Assembly: GCA_024276675.1 (NCBI GenBank)
Contig: JAJRWT010000026.1
Location: forward strand, 1-57,973
Direction of reading: 5' to 3'
Source of the DNA: Myxococcota bacterium
GTDB taxonomy: Bacteria > Myxococcota_A > UBA796 > JAFGLY01
Length of the DNA: 57,973 nucleotides
Shown here one piece after another: positions 9,297 to 18,396 of the stretch (position 1 is the first letter of the stretch; each line of letters opens with the position of its first letter). The notes beneath the pieces were generated by a model that did not search any database, was not told the origin of the DNA, and saw nothing but the letters and a program-made list of their open reading frames with translations. The translations under genes were made by a program, and so were the position numbers.

Positions 9297-10760
9297 TCAG
9301 TCATCAGAGTGCTGGTCCCGAATACTCTGCCAGGCGACCAGGCGATTCCTGCCCTGATCCTTGGCGGCATAGAGGGCCTGGTCGGCCCTGGCGATGAGTT
9401 CTTCGGAAGAAGCGGCATCTTCTGGAAACTGTGCCAGCCCAAGGCTGATGGTGACTCCACCCAGGTCCCTTCCGTCAAGGCCCGAGAAGGACCTGGCCTG
9501 GAGCTTCTGCCTGAGCTTCTCGCCAACCGCCCGCGCCTGGTCCAAGGATGTGTCCAGGAGAATCACCGCGAACTCTTCCCCACCGTAGCGGGCCAGGATG
9601 TCGGTGGACCTCAAGCTCTTCTTCAACGTGGCCGCGGTTTCCTCGAGCACCAAGTCCCCGGCCTGGTGCCCGAAAGTATCGTTGAAACGCTTGAAGTGAT
9701 CGATGTCAACCATGAACAGGCACCAGGAGCCTCCGCTTCGCAGGCTCCTCCTGGCTTCGAACTCCACCAGCTCGTCGAAGTAACGCCTGTTGAACACGCC
9801 CGTGGTCTGGTCCACGCGGGAGATGCGCTCCAACTGGGAGTTGGCAGTCCGCAGCTTCTGGTTGGTACTCTCAAGAAGGGCGTTGCTCTGCTCCAACTGC
9901 CGGGTACGTTGTGTCACCATCTGTTCGAGTTCAGCGGTGAATGCCTCAAGCTCGGTGGTCATCTCGTTGAAGGCGCTTGCCAGCTTGCCTATCTCGTCAC
10001 CAGAAAAGCGTGGGGCCCTGGCCTTCAGCTCCCCGCCCCGAACACGCTCCACGACTCTCGACAACGCTTCCAGTGGGCGAACGACGGTTCCCGACATGCC
10101 CACGTACACCGCTCCCACCAACGAAAAGAGCAGAGCCAGGAATATGGCCACCAACTCCATGCTGGCCTTCCGGACCAGGGCCCTGGTGGGTTCGAAATCA
10201 AAGACCGCCACCAGTGTACCTTCGCGCAAACCCGACACGGCAGGCATGGAAGCGTTCAACACGAGATTGCCGGAGCTGTCCAGCACCTGCTCCCATATGG
10301 GCTCGGATGAAGCCAGTGCTCGCTTGACGAAATCCTGCGGGGGTATCCGGATGCCCATCCACCCATTGCCCCCACGACCGGAGGAGCTGGTGGGGATGAT
10401 GCCCTTGGTGTCGTAGGGCACCAGGGCCAGAATGGGCAGGTCGGATGCCTTGGCCACCTCGGCCAAGCTGTTGTCCAGAGACACCCAATCGTCCGTGGCC
10501 ATATACATGGCGCTCAGGACACCCAGTGGTTCCAGGAGAGACGCCGCCTGACCACGCTTGGACATGTAGGCCGTTCCGGACCACTTGTAGTAGCCCCAGA
10601 TTCCGGAAGCGCCCATGATGAGAAAGGTCGGGATCACCACCCACAAGGCCACCTTGGCCTTCAACCCCATGGAGTAGCGAGCGTCACGGGCCAGGCCGCC
10701 AGCCACCGATATGGCTTTCGCTCCGGAGGCCCGGATCCCGCCATGGCCAGCCTCCTTCAC
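9297..10760 (-). CDS. Membrane-bound diguanylate cyclase (HAMP-GGEEF)
   Basis: It makes cyclic di-GMP from two GTP. The 487 residues show a first membrane segment (about 34-55), a periplasmic sensor region of about 150 residues, a second membrane segment (about 203-223), a HAMP linker ending in DEIGKLASAFNEM, a coiled coil and a GGDEF domain. The active site is intact (RYGGEEF). An I-site RSTD precedes it by exactly five residues, so product inhibition is likely. The start is GTG at 10760 with GGAGG 5 bases upstream, overlapping the stop of the upstream phosphonate-binding-like lipoprotein (GTGA), so the two are translated together. The lipoprotein may act as the ligand sensor for this cyclase. 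Confidence 0.93.
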   Translation of the reverse strand: MKEAGHGGIRASGAKAISVAGGLARDARYSMGLKAKVALWVVIPTFLIMGASGIWGYYKWSGTAYMSKRGQAASLLEPLGVLSAMYMATDDWVSLDNSLAEVAKASDLPILALVPYDTKGIIPTSSSGRGGNGWMGIRIPPQDFVKRALASSEPIWEQVLDSSGNLVLNASMPAVSGLREGTLVAVFDFEPTRALVRKASMELVAIFLALLFSLVGAVYVGMSGTVVRPLEALSRVVERVRGGELKARAPRFSGDEIGKLASAFNEMTTELEAFTAELEQMVTQRTRQLEQSNALLESTNQKLRTANSQLERISRVDQTTGVFNRRYFDELVEFEARRSLRSGGSWCLFMVDIDHFKRFNDTFGHQAGDLVLEETAATLKKSLRSTDILARYGGEEFAVILLDTSLDQARAVGEKLRQKLQARSFSGLDGRDLGGVTISLGLAQFPEDAASSEELIARADQALYAAKDQGRNRLVAWQSIRDQHSDD

Positions 10761-11851
10761 GGTCGCCTCCCGGCGCGGGTCGGGCGGGAGCCGGAGCTGG
10801 GCTTGCGGTTGTCATGCACCAGCCGGTACGTGGCCCTCACCTGGTCGAAGGTCGAATCATCCACGGGAACCCAGCCGGTGAGCGTGCCGGAGAGCCGGTA
10901 GATGAGTTCGCCCGCGGAGCTTTGGGTATTGCATGCCAGGAGGGCATTGCCGATGATGGCAGCCCCGCTTGGAGGGATGTTGCCCAACGCGCACACCACG
11001 TCGTATGGGATGCGCCCGGTATTTCCGAGGACACGGATGCGTACCATCTTGCCTTTGGGGAAAACACCCGTACCACAGTCGTTCTGGAGCATTTCAGAGT
11101 AGGTGGCAGCCACGTCGGAGATGCCCATGCCCAGGTCTGACAAGGCTCCCTCGTGGGAACCCGCAAAGCGGATCTTCGAAAAATCCGTGCGGGGATCCAT
11201 ACCCATCTCCATCAGTGCCGCGTAGGGAAACAGGAAACCGGAGGTGGAGTTTTCGTCCACGAAGGAGATGCGCCGCCCCCGCAGGTCACCCAGATGCACG
11301 ATGTCGCTTTCGTAGGGAACCACCAGCAAAGATGAGTAGGACGTGGCCCCCTTGACGATCTTCTGCACCAGGATCTTGAGGTCCGGTACCCGCTCCAGGG
11401 CCAGAACGTAGGAAAGCGGGGCGAGATTGACCATGTCCACTTCACCGTTCACCACAGCATCGATGATCTCCTGGTAGCTGTCCAGAAGCACCAGTCGAAA
11501 TGGAAAACCAAGGGTTTCCTGGAGATATGCCGTGATGAGCGAAAGAATCCCGGGTTCGAGCCCACTGGTGGTCGGTGAAGCCCCGAAGCGGATCTCGGTG
11601 GCTCCTGGTGGGACGTCGGAGGGGCCGAGATGAAGCTTGGAAATATCGGGGATGGCGGGAGGCACATCCCAGCCGTGGGGAAACCGACCAGCATCCAGGG
11701 TGTCGGCACAGGAGAGAAGCAAACACGTGGAGAGCATCAACAGGAGAGCCATGACGGGCAGGGGCAGTCCTGGGGGGCGATGCTGCTTCTTCGGGGTATA
11801 TCCGGACTCGGGGTGAATGTGGGATGAGGCCTGGCCGAAGAAACACGCCAT
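10757..11851 (-). CDS. PhnD-like phosphate/phosphonate-type binding lipoprotein
   Basis: A type 2 periplasmic binding protein resembling the PhnD (PF12974) family: IRFGASPTTSGLEPGILSLI, NGEVDMVNLAPLSYVL, SLLVVPYESDIVHLGDLRGR, and SFVDENSTSGFLFPYAALME with the usual domain-swapping region. A lipoprotein signal (MALLLMLSTCLLLSC) follows an unusually long N region if the ATG at 11851 is used; the ATG at 11752 is a shorter alternative. No ABC permease or ATPase is nearby. The next gene, overlapping by 4 bases, is a membrane diguanylate cyclase, so this protein is more likely a sensor subunit than a transporter part. That role is inference. The longer frame to 11968 overlaps the PilZ gene and is unlikely. 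Confidence 0.85.
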   Translation of the reverse strand: MACFFGQASSHIHPESGYTPKKQHRPPGLPLPVMALLLMLSTCLLLSCADTLDAGRFPHGWDVPPAIPDISKLHLGPSDVPPGATEIRFGASPTTSGLEPGILSLITAYLQETLGFPFRLVLLDSYQEIIDAVVNGEVDMVNLAPLSYVLALERVPDLKILVQKIVKGATSYSSLLVVPYESDIVHLGDLRGRRISFVDENSTSGFLFPYAALMEMGMDPRTDFSKIRFAGSHEGALSDLGMGISDVAATYSEMLQNDCGTGVFPKGKMVRIRVLGNTGRIPYDVVCALGNIPPSGAAIIGNALLACNTQSSAGELIYRLSGTLTGWVPVDDSTFDQVRATYRLVHDNRKPSSGSRPTRAGRRP

Positions 11852-11894
11852 CACTGTACGGTTTCGGTAATCGGGGCAAAGGGTCGACAATGGC

Positions 11895-12176
11895 CTACCC
11901 GCGATCCAGGAACTTGCAGCGCACGATGTACCCACCATAAACGTAGCGACTCTCCAGCACCAGGGCACTTGCTTCTCTACCGCCCGCGATTACTTTCAAA
12001 AGCTCACCTTCGACCACCGCGGAACGCGTGATGAACTGCAATCCGCCTTCGGACAGATTCATGGTCTGGGTGTCGAGCAAAGACTCCTGGCCATGGGCCC
12101 CTACGACAACAACAGGGAAGTGAGTATTGCTGCGGGGGTGCTTCCTTCTCTCCATTCCATTTTCACGGTCCACCAT
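11895..12176 (-). CDS. Single-domain PilZ protein
   Basis: A 93-residue c-di-GMP receptor domain. The RxxxR-type motif (ERRKHPRSN) and the second motif NLSEGG, close to the (D/N)xSxxG consensus, are both present, so binding is expected. The ATG at 12176 has GGAGG (12186-12190) 9 bases upstream. It lies 15 bases after the GH39-like gene and 43 before the PhnD-like gene, in one minus-strand unit with a diguanylate cyclase, so maker and reader of the signal are co-transcribed. It could act on exopolysaccharide or motility machinery; no target is encoded here. Confidence 0.88.
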   Translation of the reverse strand: MVDRENGMERRKHPRSNTHFPVVVVGAHGQESLLDTQTMNLSEGGLQFITRSAVVEGELLKVIAGGREASALVLESRYVYGGYIVRCKFLDRG

Positions 12177-12191
12177 CCCGGGGGTCCTCCT

Positions 12192-13883
12192 TCAGATCCC
12201 GTTGTCCGGTCCCAGCAGCGTCCAGAAATGCACGCTCCACGGTTCCACGAGTCTGGCCACCACCAGGCGGCCCAGTTGGTCGGTTTGCAGCTCCACCACG
12301 TCCACCGGGGCGTAGTCCGTGGTGTATCGATCCACCACCCGTAGCTCGGCCGTCCAAACCTGGCCCGGCGACAAGCCCTCGATGGCTGCCGAGTACTCCT
12401 TGTCGGGTACATCGGAGGTGTTTCCCACCCAGTAGGAGACCAACAGGTTGATCCGTTCACCATCGTCGGATCTGCCGGCGAGGAAGGTCACCATGTCCTT
12501 GTCGACAGGCTCCGTGAGCAGGCGATTGGGAGTATTCTCCTCCATCTCGCGAAACATGAACCACGTATAGTAGGCCGGCAAGGGGGTTCCGTCGGCGGCG
12601 ATGTAGTAGGTGTCGTCACATTGCTGGTCGACCTCGGTGGGATCTCCCGCTCTGATGGACCTCTGGCTGGCCCTGAAGACGAAAGCCCTGTCCACCAGCC
12701 CCTGCCAGACGGTCTTGGTCTGGACATTGTGGGCGGCGAAGTAGGCGCTGGACAGCATCTTGTCTTCAGAGGAGATCACCCTGGTATTCCATTCGGTGTT
12801 CCAGATGGGAACTCCGGAAAAACCACCCTTGTCCAGGTGCTCCCTCACCAGCTTCGCTGCCTGTACCTGCTCCAGGTAGTCGCCGTACAAGTGAAAGCTG
12901 AATATATCCAGCTTCAGATCCCTTTCCTGGACGAATGACAGGAAGGAGTCCATGAGCCAGAGATCGTTGGTGTAGTCCATGGCCGAACCAGAGGAAAGAT
13001 TCATGGGATTCGAGTAGCCCAGCAGCTTCACATCGTGGCCGGTTTCCTGGTTGTAGCCCTCGATGGCCCTGGAGAGGAGTTCGTAGACCTGCCAACAGCT
13101 CTGGTAGTCCTTCCTGTCGTACAGGTTGGACTTGAAGGGCTCGTTGAGAAACTCCACGTACTCCACGTTCCAGTGGTGGCCGTTGGCCCAGCCGTCGTTG
13201 AAGTGCCTGAGCACATATTGCACCACTTGTGCCCATTTTTCAGGATCGGCCGGTGCCGATCCCTGTTGAAAGCAATGCTGGAAGCGATGATCGGTGCTGC
13301 CGATATCGTAGGTGGCCTCCCAGAGAGGAATGGCTCCCGACAGACGGATGGACTCCATGGCCAGGTCGATATCGGTGAATCTATATGCGGCGGGATCGTC
13401 CGGGTCCTTGCGGGAATCCGGAAACACCCCCGAAAGCGAGTAGTCGGACCCATCTCCCACCGGCAGACGAACCATGGGAATACCAGCGGTGCGATACTGC
13501 TTCATCAGGTCCACATAGCCCTTGTTCATGGACAGAGGCGAGCCGTGAACGCTGTTCAGAGCCTTGATGAAGCCCTCTGGCCTGTCAGCGTGTATGTTGG
13601 TGAAAAGGAACCTGTTCAAGAAAAACCCGGATTCGATGGAGTCGCGAAAGCGGCCATCCAGGACCGGGCTCCCTGAATCGCCGGAAACGCCGCTTTCCTT
13701 AGAGACCACTCCGCTCTCCTGCAGCGATTGCCAAGAACATGAAGCACAAACCGCCGCTTGAAGGGCACACACGGCCAGTACCCAGCGGGCCCGGGCAGAA
13801 GGCCATGCAGAACTCTTTCCGGCCAGGAGCTTTAGGGGAACCCATGGCTGCTGTGTCGGCGTTTCAGGTGCTTGCACGGCCAT
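12192..13883 (-). CDS. GH39-like secreted glycosidase (clan GH-A), lipoprotein
   Basis: A TIM-barrel glycoside hydrolase. The acid/base Asn-Glu pair is in YVEFLNEPF and the candidate nucleophile in IWNTEWNTRV, the spacing and sequence of GH39-type enzymes (beta-xylosidase, PslG-like). A C-terminal beta domain follows. The N terminus has ARARWVLAVCALQAAVCASC, a lipobox. The start is uncertain: I use ATG 13883; the frame is open to 14081 but no candidate has a good ribosome site. It heads a unit with a PilZ protein, a binding lipoprotein and a diguanylate cyclase, which suggests c-di-GMP-controlled remodelling of an extracellular polysaccharide, much as PslG works with the Psl system. The substrate is inferred only. 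Confidence 0.75.
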   Translation of the reverse strand: MAVQAPETPTQQPWVPLKLLAGKSSAWPSARARWVLAVCALQAAVCASCSWQSLQESGVVSKESGVSGDSGSPVLDGRFRDSIESGFFLNRFLFTNIHADRPEGFIKALNSVHGSPLSMNKGYVDLMKQYRTAGIPMVRLPVGDGSDYSLSGVFPDSRKDPDDPAAYRFTDIDLAMESIRLSGAIPLWEATYDIGSTDHRFQHCFQQGSAPADPEKWAQVVQYVLRHFNDGWANGHHWNVEYVEFLNEPFKSNLYDRKDYQSCWQVYELLSRAIEGYNQETGHDVKLLGYSNPMNLSSGSAMDYTNDLWLMDSFLSFVQERDLKLDIFSFHLYGDYLEQVQAAKLVREHLDKGGFSGVPIWNTEWNTRVISSEDKMLSSAYFAAHNVQTKTVWQGLVDRAFVFRASQRSIRAGDPTEVDQQCDDTYYIAADGTPLPAYYTWFMFREMEENTPNRLLTEPVDKDMVTFLAGRSDDGERINLLVSYWVGNTSDVPDKEYSAAIEGLSPGQVWTAELRVVDRYTTDYAPVDVVELQTDQLGRLVVARLVEPWSVHFWTLLGPDNGI

Positions 13884-14210
13884 GCCTGAATGAAGAGATG
13901 GAACATTCCGACGGAGGTTGCACCACATGGAAAAGAATTTCCGGGACATATCGGCAGAAAAAGCAGCTCGACGATGGATGGATGTTTGAGCACAAAACTG
14001 AAAAGCCATCTGGAGATACCGAGTCCGGGCTCCTAGTTCTTCATCTTCTGTTTGCCCGGAAAATCCACAACAAGCAAGCATACTCTTTTCTAGCCGGAAC
14101 TACACGAACCTGCGGATCGGGCACATCGCGGACAAGACGTTGCCGTTTGGCATGGTGATGGCAATACCTGAGTTCCCGGACAGAGATATCCTGCCCGGCA
14201 GGGGACTGCA
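13884..14210. other. Intergenic stretch between divergent genes
   Basis: It holds no convincing gene; open frames here are short or shadow the GH39-like leader. It should contain promoters for the minus-strand c-di-GMP unit and the plus-strand HEAT gene, but I see no hexamer pair strong enough to name. The upstream in-frame extension of the GH39-like gene (ATGs at 13949 and 14009) also falls here. Confidence 0.4.
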
Positions 14211-14372
14211 TTCGGGACTCCAGGAGGTTAACAAGTTTCCGTCCGGAAATGGCGGACCGAGCGAGCCGCTTCGAGCCAGGTGCGTCCAAGCCACCCGCCG
14301 GAATAGCAGCGCTATTTCAAGTGGTTGCGCGGACGTGCCTGGCCGGTGATGGAACAAAGGGGGCCGCTCCGG
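14211..14372 (+). repeat. Dispersed structured repeat, copy 2
   Basis: It is homologous to the reverse complement of 1-170, with long identical blocks (for example 14299-14330 around the AATAGCAGCGCTATTTC core). The long stem is CCAGGTGCGTCC (14276-14287) with GGACGTGCCTGG (14331-14342). Relative to copy 1, a GC pair in this stem has become an AT pair on both sides at once, a compensatory change. The apical AATAGC-AGC-GCTATT hairpin (14302-14316) is identical. It ends with GGCCGCTCCGG (14362-14372), 63 bases before the HEAT-repeat gene, and could be in its leader. Confidence 0.82.
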
Positions 14373-14434
14373 CGATGGGGGCTGCTCACGGACAGGAACC
14401 AACAAGGCCAGACAACCAGTGGAGGCGACCAGTG

Positions 14435-15439
14435 ATGGCTCTCCTGGGCCCTCCCGACGTGGGAGCGATGGAACGACAAGGCAAAGTGGCCGGCCTCATT
14501 CGCGCCCTGCGCTACAAGAAGGACCATCGGATCCGCACCAGGGCCGCCGGGGCCCTGGGGAACCACGCGACTACCAGGGTGATAAGGGCCCTGGGAAAAG
14601 CCCTCTCGGATCCCTGCGCCAGTGTTCGCTCCACCGTGGCCATGGTGCTTGGAGACATCGCCGATCCCCAGGCACTGCCCTTCCTGCAGACCACCTGCAC
14701 GGATCCCCATCACGAAGTCCGAACCTGTACAGCCGCGGCTCTCGGAACAATCGGCGACAAGCGCGCCTGTGCAGCGATCTCGTCCATGCTGGGCGACGAA
14801 CACCCGGTGGTCAGGCTGGCGGCAGTGAAGGCCCTGGGGCAGCTTCGCGATCCCACGACTCTCCGCTTCCTGCTGCCCCACCTGGAAGACGAAGACCCCG
14901 AGATGCGCTGGCACTGCGCCGCTGCGCTGGGATCCCTGGGAGATCTGCAAGCGGTACCAGCCCTTGTGACGCTCCTTGAAGACCCCGACACCAATGTAAG
15001 GGTACACGCCACGCGATCACTGGGAACCATCGCCAGCCCCGTATGTATTCCAGGCCTCGCAGAAACCATCAAGGATCCGAACTTCCTCGTGCGAAGAGAA
15101 GCAGCGGAAGCACTGGGTTCCATGCCCGCGCAAGGCGCCGTGAAACCCATCATCACGGCGCTGGCCGATATTTCGCCGGTTGTCTCGGAAGCGGCCTTGA
15201 AGGCCATGAGCAGAATCTCTCGACGCAACCCCAGGGAACAACTCCAACCGCTCCTCGAAACCCAGGGCGACCCTGCGGCGCTATTGGCGTGCAAAGACCC
15301 GCGCATCGATCACATCCGACCGGCACTCCTGGGCCTGGTGGAAGAACTTGGCAAGGAGCGCAACGGCTCGAGACATTCCAACATGAAGCGCTGCCCCAAT
15401 TGTGGAAATCAATGGGACCACTGCGAGTGCTGGACATGA
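14435..15439 (+). CDS. HEAT-repeat protein with C-terminal Cys motif
   Basis: About 334 residues, mostly tandem HEAT / PBS-lyase-type alpha-helical repeats of about 31 residues (for example DPCASVRSTVAMVLGDIADP, DEDPEMRWHCAAALGSLGDL, DPDTNVRVHATRSLGTIASP). Such solenoids bind proteins; no enzymatic residues are visible. The protein ends in a short Cys cluster, CPNCGNQWDHCECW, which could hold zinc. GGAGG (14421-14425) lies 9 bases before ATG 14435; a GTG at 14432 is equally well placed. The frame upstream of that runs through the structured repeat and is not coding. The role is unknown. Confidence 0.85.
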   Translation: MALLGPPDVGAMERQGKVAGLIRALRYKKDHRIRTRAAGALGNHATTRVIRALGKALSDPCASVRSTVAMVLGDIADPQALPFLQTTCTDPHHEVRTCTAAALGTIGDKRACAAISSMLGDEHPVVRLAAVKALGQLRDPTTLRFLLPHLEDEDPEMRWHCAAALGSLGDLQAVPALVTLLEDPDTNVRVHATRSLGTIASPVCIPGLAETIKDPNFLVRREAAEALGSMPAQGAVKPIITALADISPVVSEAALKAMSRISRRNPREQLQPLLETQGDPAALLACKDPRIDHIRPALLGLVEELGKERNGSRHSNMKRCPNCGNQWDHCECWT

Positions 15440-15494
15440 TGGCCGCCCCCGGCAGGCATACCAGCGAAACGGGATGGGGATTTGAAGAGTAATG

Positions 15495-16193
15495 TCAGGG
15501 AACTGCTTTTTGTTCCCAGATACTCAAGGCCAGAGCCAGTAGACCACGATCAGATGCCGAAAAATCAAGAAACCGGCCACCGGCGAGGGCTGGTTCATCG
15601 CTTTTCAAGGGCTCTCGCACGTTGGTCACACGAAGCCAACTGTGCAGCACGACTTTCCCAGGCACCAGGATCCGCCCCACAAGCAATGTTCCACTCCCGA
15701 TGGGGCTCGAATCGCCAGGGACGTAGAATGCCACGCCGTCGGCAGAGATGTCCCTTACCAGGAAAAAGACATGACGGGGCTCGTTCCATGCTCCCCTCAT
15801 GTGCAGCTTGAAGCCGGTCTCGCCTTCCACCAGGTAACGATGGGATTTTCGCTGATCGTTGCATTCCAGGTACAGGGGCAGGTGGAGTTTCCAGTTGGAA
15901 GAAGCTTCTGCCGCTGCCACCCTGGTGCGGAAGAAACAGCTCACTCCGTGGTCCAGGTAGCTCACTCGAACCCTGGTTCCGGCCAGGAGCCCCACCACGC
16001 GCCCCCTGTAGGCGGCATGGGGGCGGAACTCGAGCTTCTCATCGTCTCCCAGGCCAAGGATTGTACCCTGGAGGTTTTCGTCTTCCGTGCTCAAGGTGAC
16101 ATCGGGTGCGTTGGAGACCAACTGGGCAAGGAAAGACTCGAGGCCACGGGAAGCGCCAAGCCTTTGAATGACGACAGGATGACGATTGCCCAT
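15495..16193 (-). CDS. YcgR-like PilZ protein (c-di-GMP receptor)
   Basis: Of its 232 residues, the first ~100 resemble the YcgR N-terminal barrel (NLQGTILGLGDDEKLEF, YRGRVVGLLAGTRVRVSYLD) and the rest is a PilZ domain with the RxxxR-like QRKSHRYLVEG and DISADGVAF, matching (D/N)xSxxG. Proteins of this layout act as c-di-GMP-responsive brakes or adaptors for flagella, pili or glide machinery. The ATG at 16193 has a modest AGGTGG site. The open frame continues to 17294, but that part is antisense to the transporter gene. Adjacent genes do not show the target. Confidence 0.82.
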   Translation of the reverse strand: MGNRHPVVIQRLGASRGLESFLAQLVSNAPDVTLSTEDENLQGTILGLGDDEKLEFRPHAAYRGRVVGLLAGTRVRVSYLDHGVSCFFRTRVAAAEASSNWKLHLPLYLECNDQRKSHRYLVEGETGFKLHMRGAWNEPRHVFFLVRDISADGVAFYVPGDSSPIGSGTLLVGRILVPGKVVLHSWLRVTNVREPLKSDEPALAGGRFLDFSASDRGLLALALSIWEQKAVP

Positions 16194-16340
16194 GGAACTT
16201 CCACCTCTGCCAGGACTTCTCGCTGGTTCATATATTTCAACTGGCGGACAACGGAACCATCCAGGAGATGCGCAGCAGGCACGCCACCGGATTACTCTGT
16301 GGGACGGCATCCACGTCCATAAACCGAGCAGGAGAACAAG

Positions 16341-18266
16341 ATGGCCATCGGACACCCCAAGGGGCTCTTCACACTCTTCTTCACCGAGATGTGGGAACGC
16401 CTGGCGTTCTATACCATGTTGGGCATCCTGCTGCTCTACACCACGGACATGGAACGTGGCGGGTTGGGGCTCCCGTCGGCCCAGGGAAACGAGATCTACG
16501 GGCTCTACCTGGCCTTCGTCTACTTCACACCCTTCATCGGCGGCATGATCGCCGACCGCTACCTGGGCTACCGCAAGGCCGTGGTCCTGGGCGGTATGTT
16601 GATGGCAGCCGGGCTCTTCCTCATGAGCGTTCCAGGTTTCACTCCTTTTATCTCGGGCCTGGGGCTGCTCATCCTGGGCAATGGATTTTTCAAGCCCAAT
16701 ATCTCGGTCATGGTGGGGAATCTCTACAAGCCAGGCGATCCCAAACGTGATGCCGGATTCAATATCTTCTACATGGGCATCAACATCGGAGCCCTCATCG
16801 CCAACCTGCTGGCTGCGTCGGTGAGAAACCAGGTGGGCTGGCTCTGGACATTCCGCGTGGCTGGATTCGGGATCTGCGTGGGGATGATAATACTTCTGTC
16901 CAACTGGGCTGTCCTTGCCAGGGCGGATCGCAGGCCTGAACGCAACCCGGAAGATACCAGCCTGGGATTCATCGCCCTGCGAATCCTGCTGCCTGCATTC
17001 GGAGTGGGAATCCTCGGCTATCTCCTTGCCGCCGCCTACCTGCCAGAGAACTTCGGTCTTCGTCCTGCCGTCTGTGGCTTCATGGCAGGGATGATCCCCG
17101 TGATTGTGTTCTTTGTTCGCCTGGGCCTCAGCGCACCGCCCGGGGAGCGGGCAGGGCTCCTGGCCCTGCTGCCCATCTACGTGGCAGGCGGTACCTTTTT
17201 CATGATCCTTCACCTCAACGGAAGCGCCATGACCCAGTGGGCCAGGGACCACACGGACCGCAGCGGAGCCTCCCTTCCTGCTGCTCTCCAACAAGAGGCT
17301 TTACCCAGGTACTACCTGAACGCTGGCGAAGACGTACCCCTGCCCGCTCCGGCCTCGTTGCTGGTGGTGGAGTCCACCCCCACGGCTCGCATGTACGGGC
17401 AACAACGCATGGACGCCAGGTCCGTATCGGCCATCTCCAGGCTTCCGGACATCCAGGTCCTGGATACCGGACCCGATTCACCCCGGCAGTTTCAGCAACG
17501 GAGCTGCGCCGTCTTCCATGACAAGCAGGTCAAGATCGTCGAATCAACCGGCGCCCACGGTTCGCCACAGGTCACCATAGAAATCCCCGACGGTGCCACG
17601 CCCATACGGAACGTGGCCTTCGTTCGCAACGTGGGTGGGCAAGATATCGCCACCTACGTCGTGGACAAGGAAACCTACCACCAGATCTACGACGGTTACC
17701 GGGAACGCTTCGGCCATGACCCCCAACTGCTCCCCCCGGGGCAGTTCCTGCCAGTGGTAAACCCCGAAATCTACCAGAGCTTCAACCCACTGTTCGTAAT
17801 CGTCTTTACCCCGTTGGTGGTAGGATTCTTTCAGTTCATGCTGCGGAAGGGGCGCGAATATTCCACGGCTCGCAAGATCTTCCTGGGACTCGTCCTCACC
17901 ACCATCGCCCTCCTCCTCATGTCCCTGGCTGGTCTGCTGTCAGACGACGGAGCCCGCAAGGTTTCATGGTTGTGGCTGGCGGGCTTCTACGGCATTGTGA
18001 CCATTGGAGAACTCTGTCTGTCTCCCATGGGCCTCTCGCTGGTTACCAAGCTCTCCCCCAAACGCTTGTTGGGTCTCACCATGGGTGGATGGTTCATGGC
18101 AACGGCCTTCGGCAACAACCTATCTGGATTCTTTGGCGGGATTCAAAACAGCATGTCCCCCATGTACTTCTTCCTGCTCCTGGCCGGACTGGCAGGGCTT
18201 TCCGCCTTGTTCATCCTCGCCCTGCTCCCCCGCCTTGACGCCGTCATCAAGGAGTACGGAGCCTGA
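16341..18266 (+). CDS. POT/PTR-family proton-dependent oligopeptide transporter with large insert
   Basis: Inner-membrane MFS-type peptide symporter. The family ExxER-like motif is present in TM1 (TEMWERLAFY), and the PTR2 signature GNGFFKPNIS follows. Twelve or more membrane helices can be drawn. At 641 residues it is longer than usual bacterial members (about 450-520). The excess is a hydrophilic, beta-rich insert of about 170 residues (roughly 305-472) between the conserved MTQWARDH helix and YQSFNPLFVIVFTPL, a loop expected on the periplasmic side. Animal PEPT1 also carries an extracellular domain, but in a different loop. The insert has no motif I recognise. Confidence 0.92.
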   Translation: MAIGHPKGLFTLFFTEMWERLAFYTMLGILLLYTTDMERGGLGLPSAQGNEIYGLYLAFVYFTPFIGGMIADRYLGYRKAVVLGGMLMAAGLFLMSVPGFTPFISGLGLLILGNGFFKPNISVMVGNLYKPGDPKRDAGFNIFYMGINIGALIANLLAASVRNQVGWLWTFRVAGFGICVGMIILLSNWAVLARADRRPERNPEDTSLGFIALRILLPAFGVGILGYLLAAAYLPENFGLRPAVCGFMAGMIPVIVFFVRLGLSAPPGERAGLLALLPIYVAGGTFFMILHLNGSAMTQWARDHTDRSGASLPAALQQEALPRYYLNAGEDVPLPAPASLLVVESTPTARMYGQQRMDARSVSAISRLPDIQVLDTGPDSPRQFQQRSCAVFHDKQVKIVESTGAHGSPQVTIEIPDGATPIRNVAFVRNVGGQDIATYVVDKETYHQIYDGYRERFGHDPQLLPPGQFLPVVNPEIYQSFNPLFVIVFTPLVVGFFQFMLRKGREYSTARKIFLGLVLTTIALLLMSLAGLLSDDGARKVSWLWLAGFYGIVTIGELCLSPMGLSLVTKLSPKRLLGLTMGGWFMATAFGNNLSGFFGGIQNSMSPMYFFLLLAGLAGLSALFILALLPRLDAVIKEYGA

Positions 18267-18396
18267 TGGAGTTACCATCGCCATGGAACGACGGCTCGCC
18301 CATCGCGACTGTACTCGCACAAGGATTCCAACAACAGGCTGCTCGTCACGGCACGCACGCGCCGGCTCGAAACACGACAATGCCATAGGAGGCATC

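Noticed and set aside
16194..17294. A 367-residue N-terminal extension of the YcgR-like gene
   Set aside because: It is antisense to the POT transporter and has a His/Gln/Glu-rich composition without family features; ATG 16193 gives the normal YcgR-like layout.
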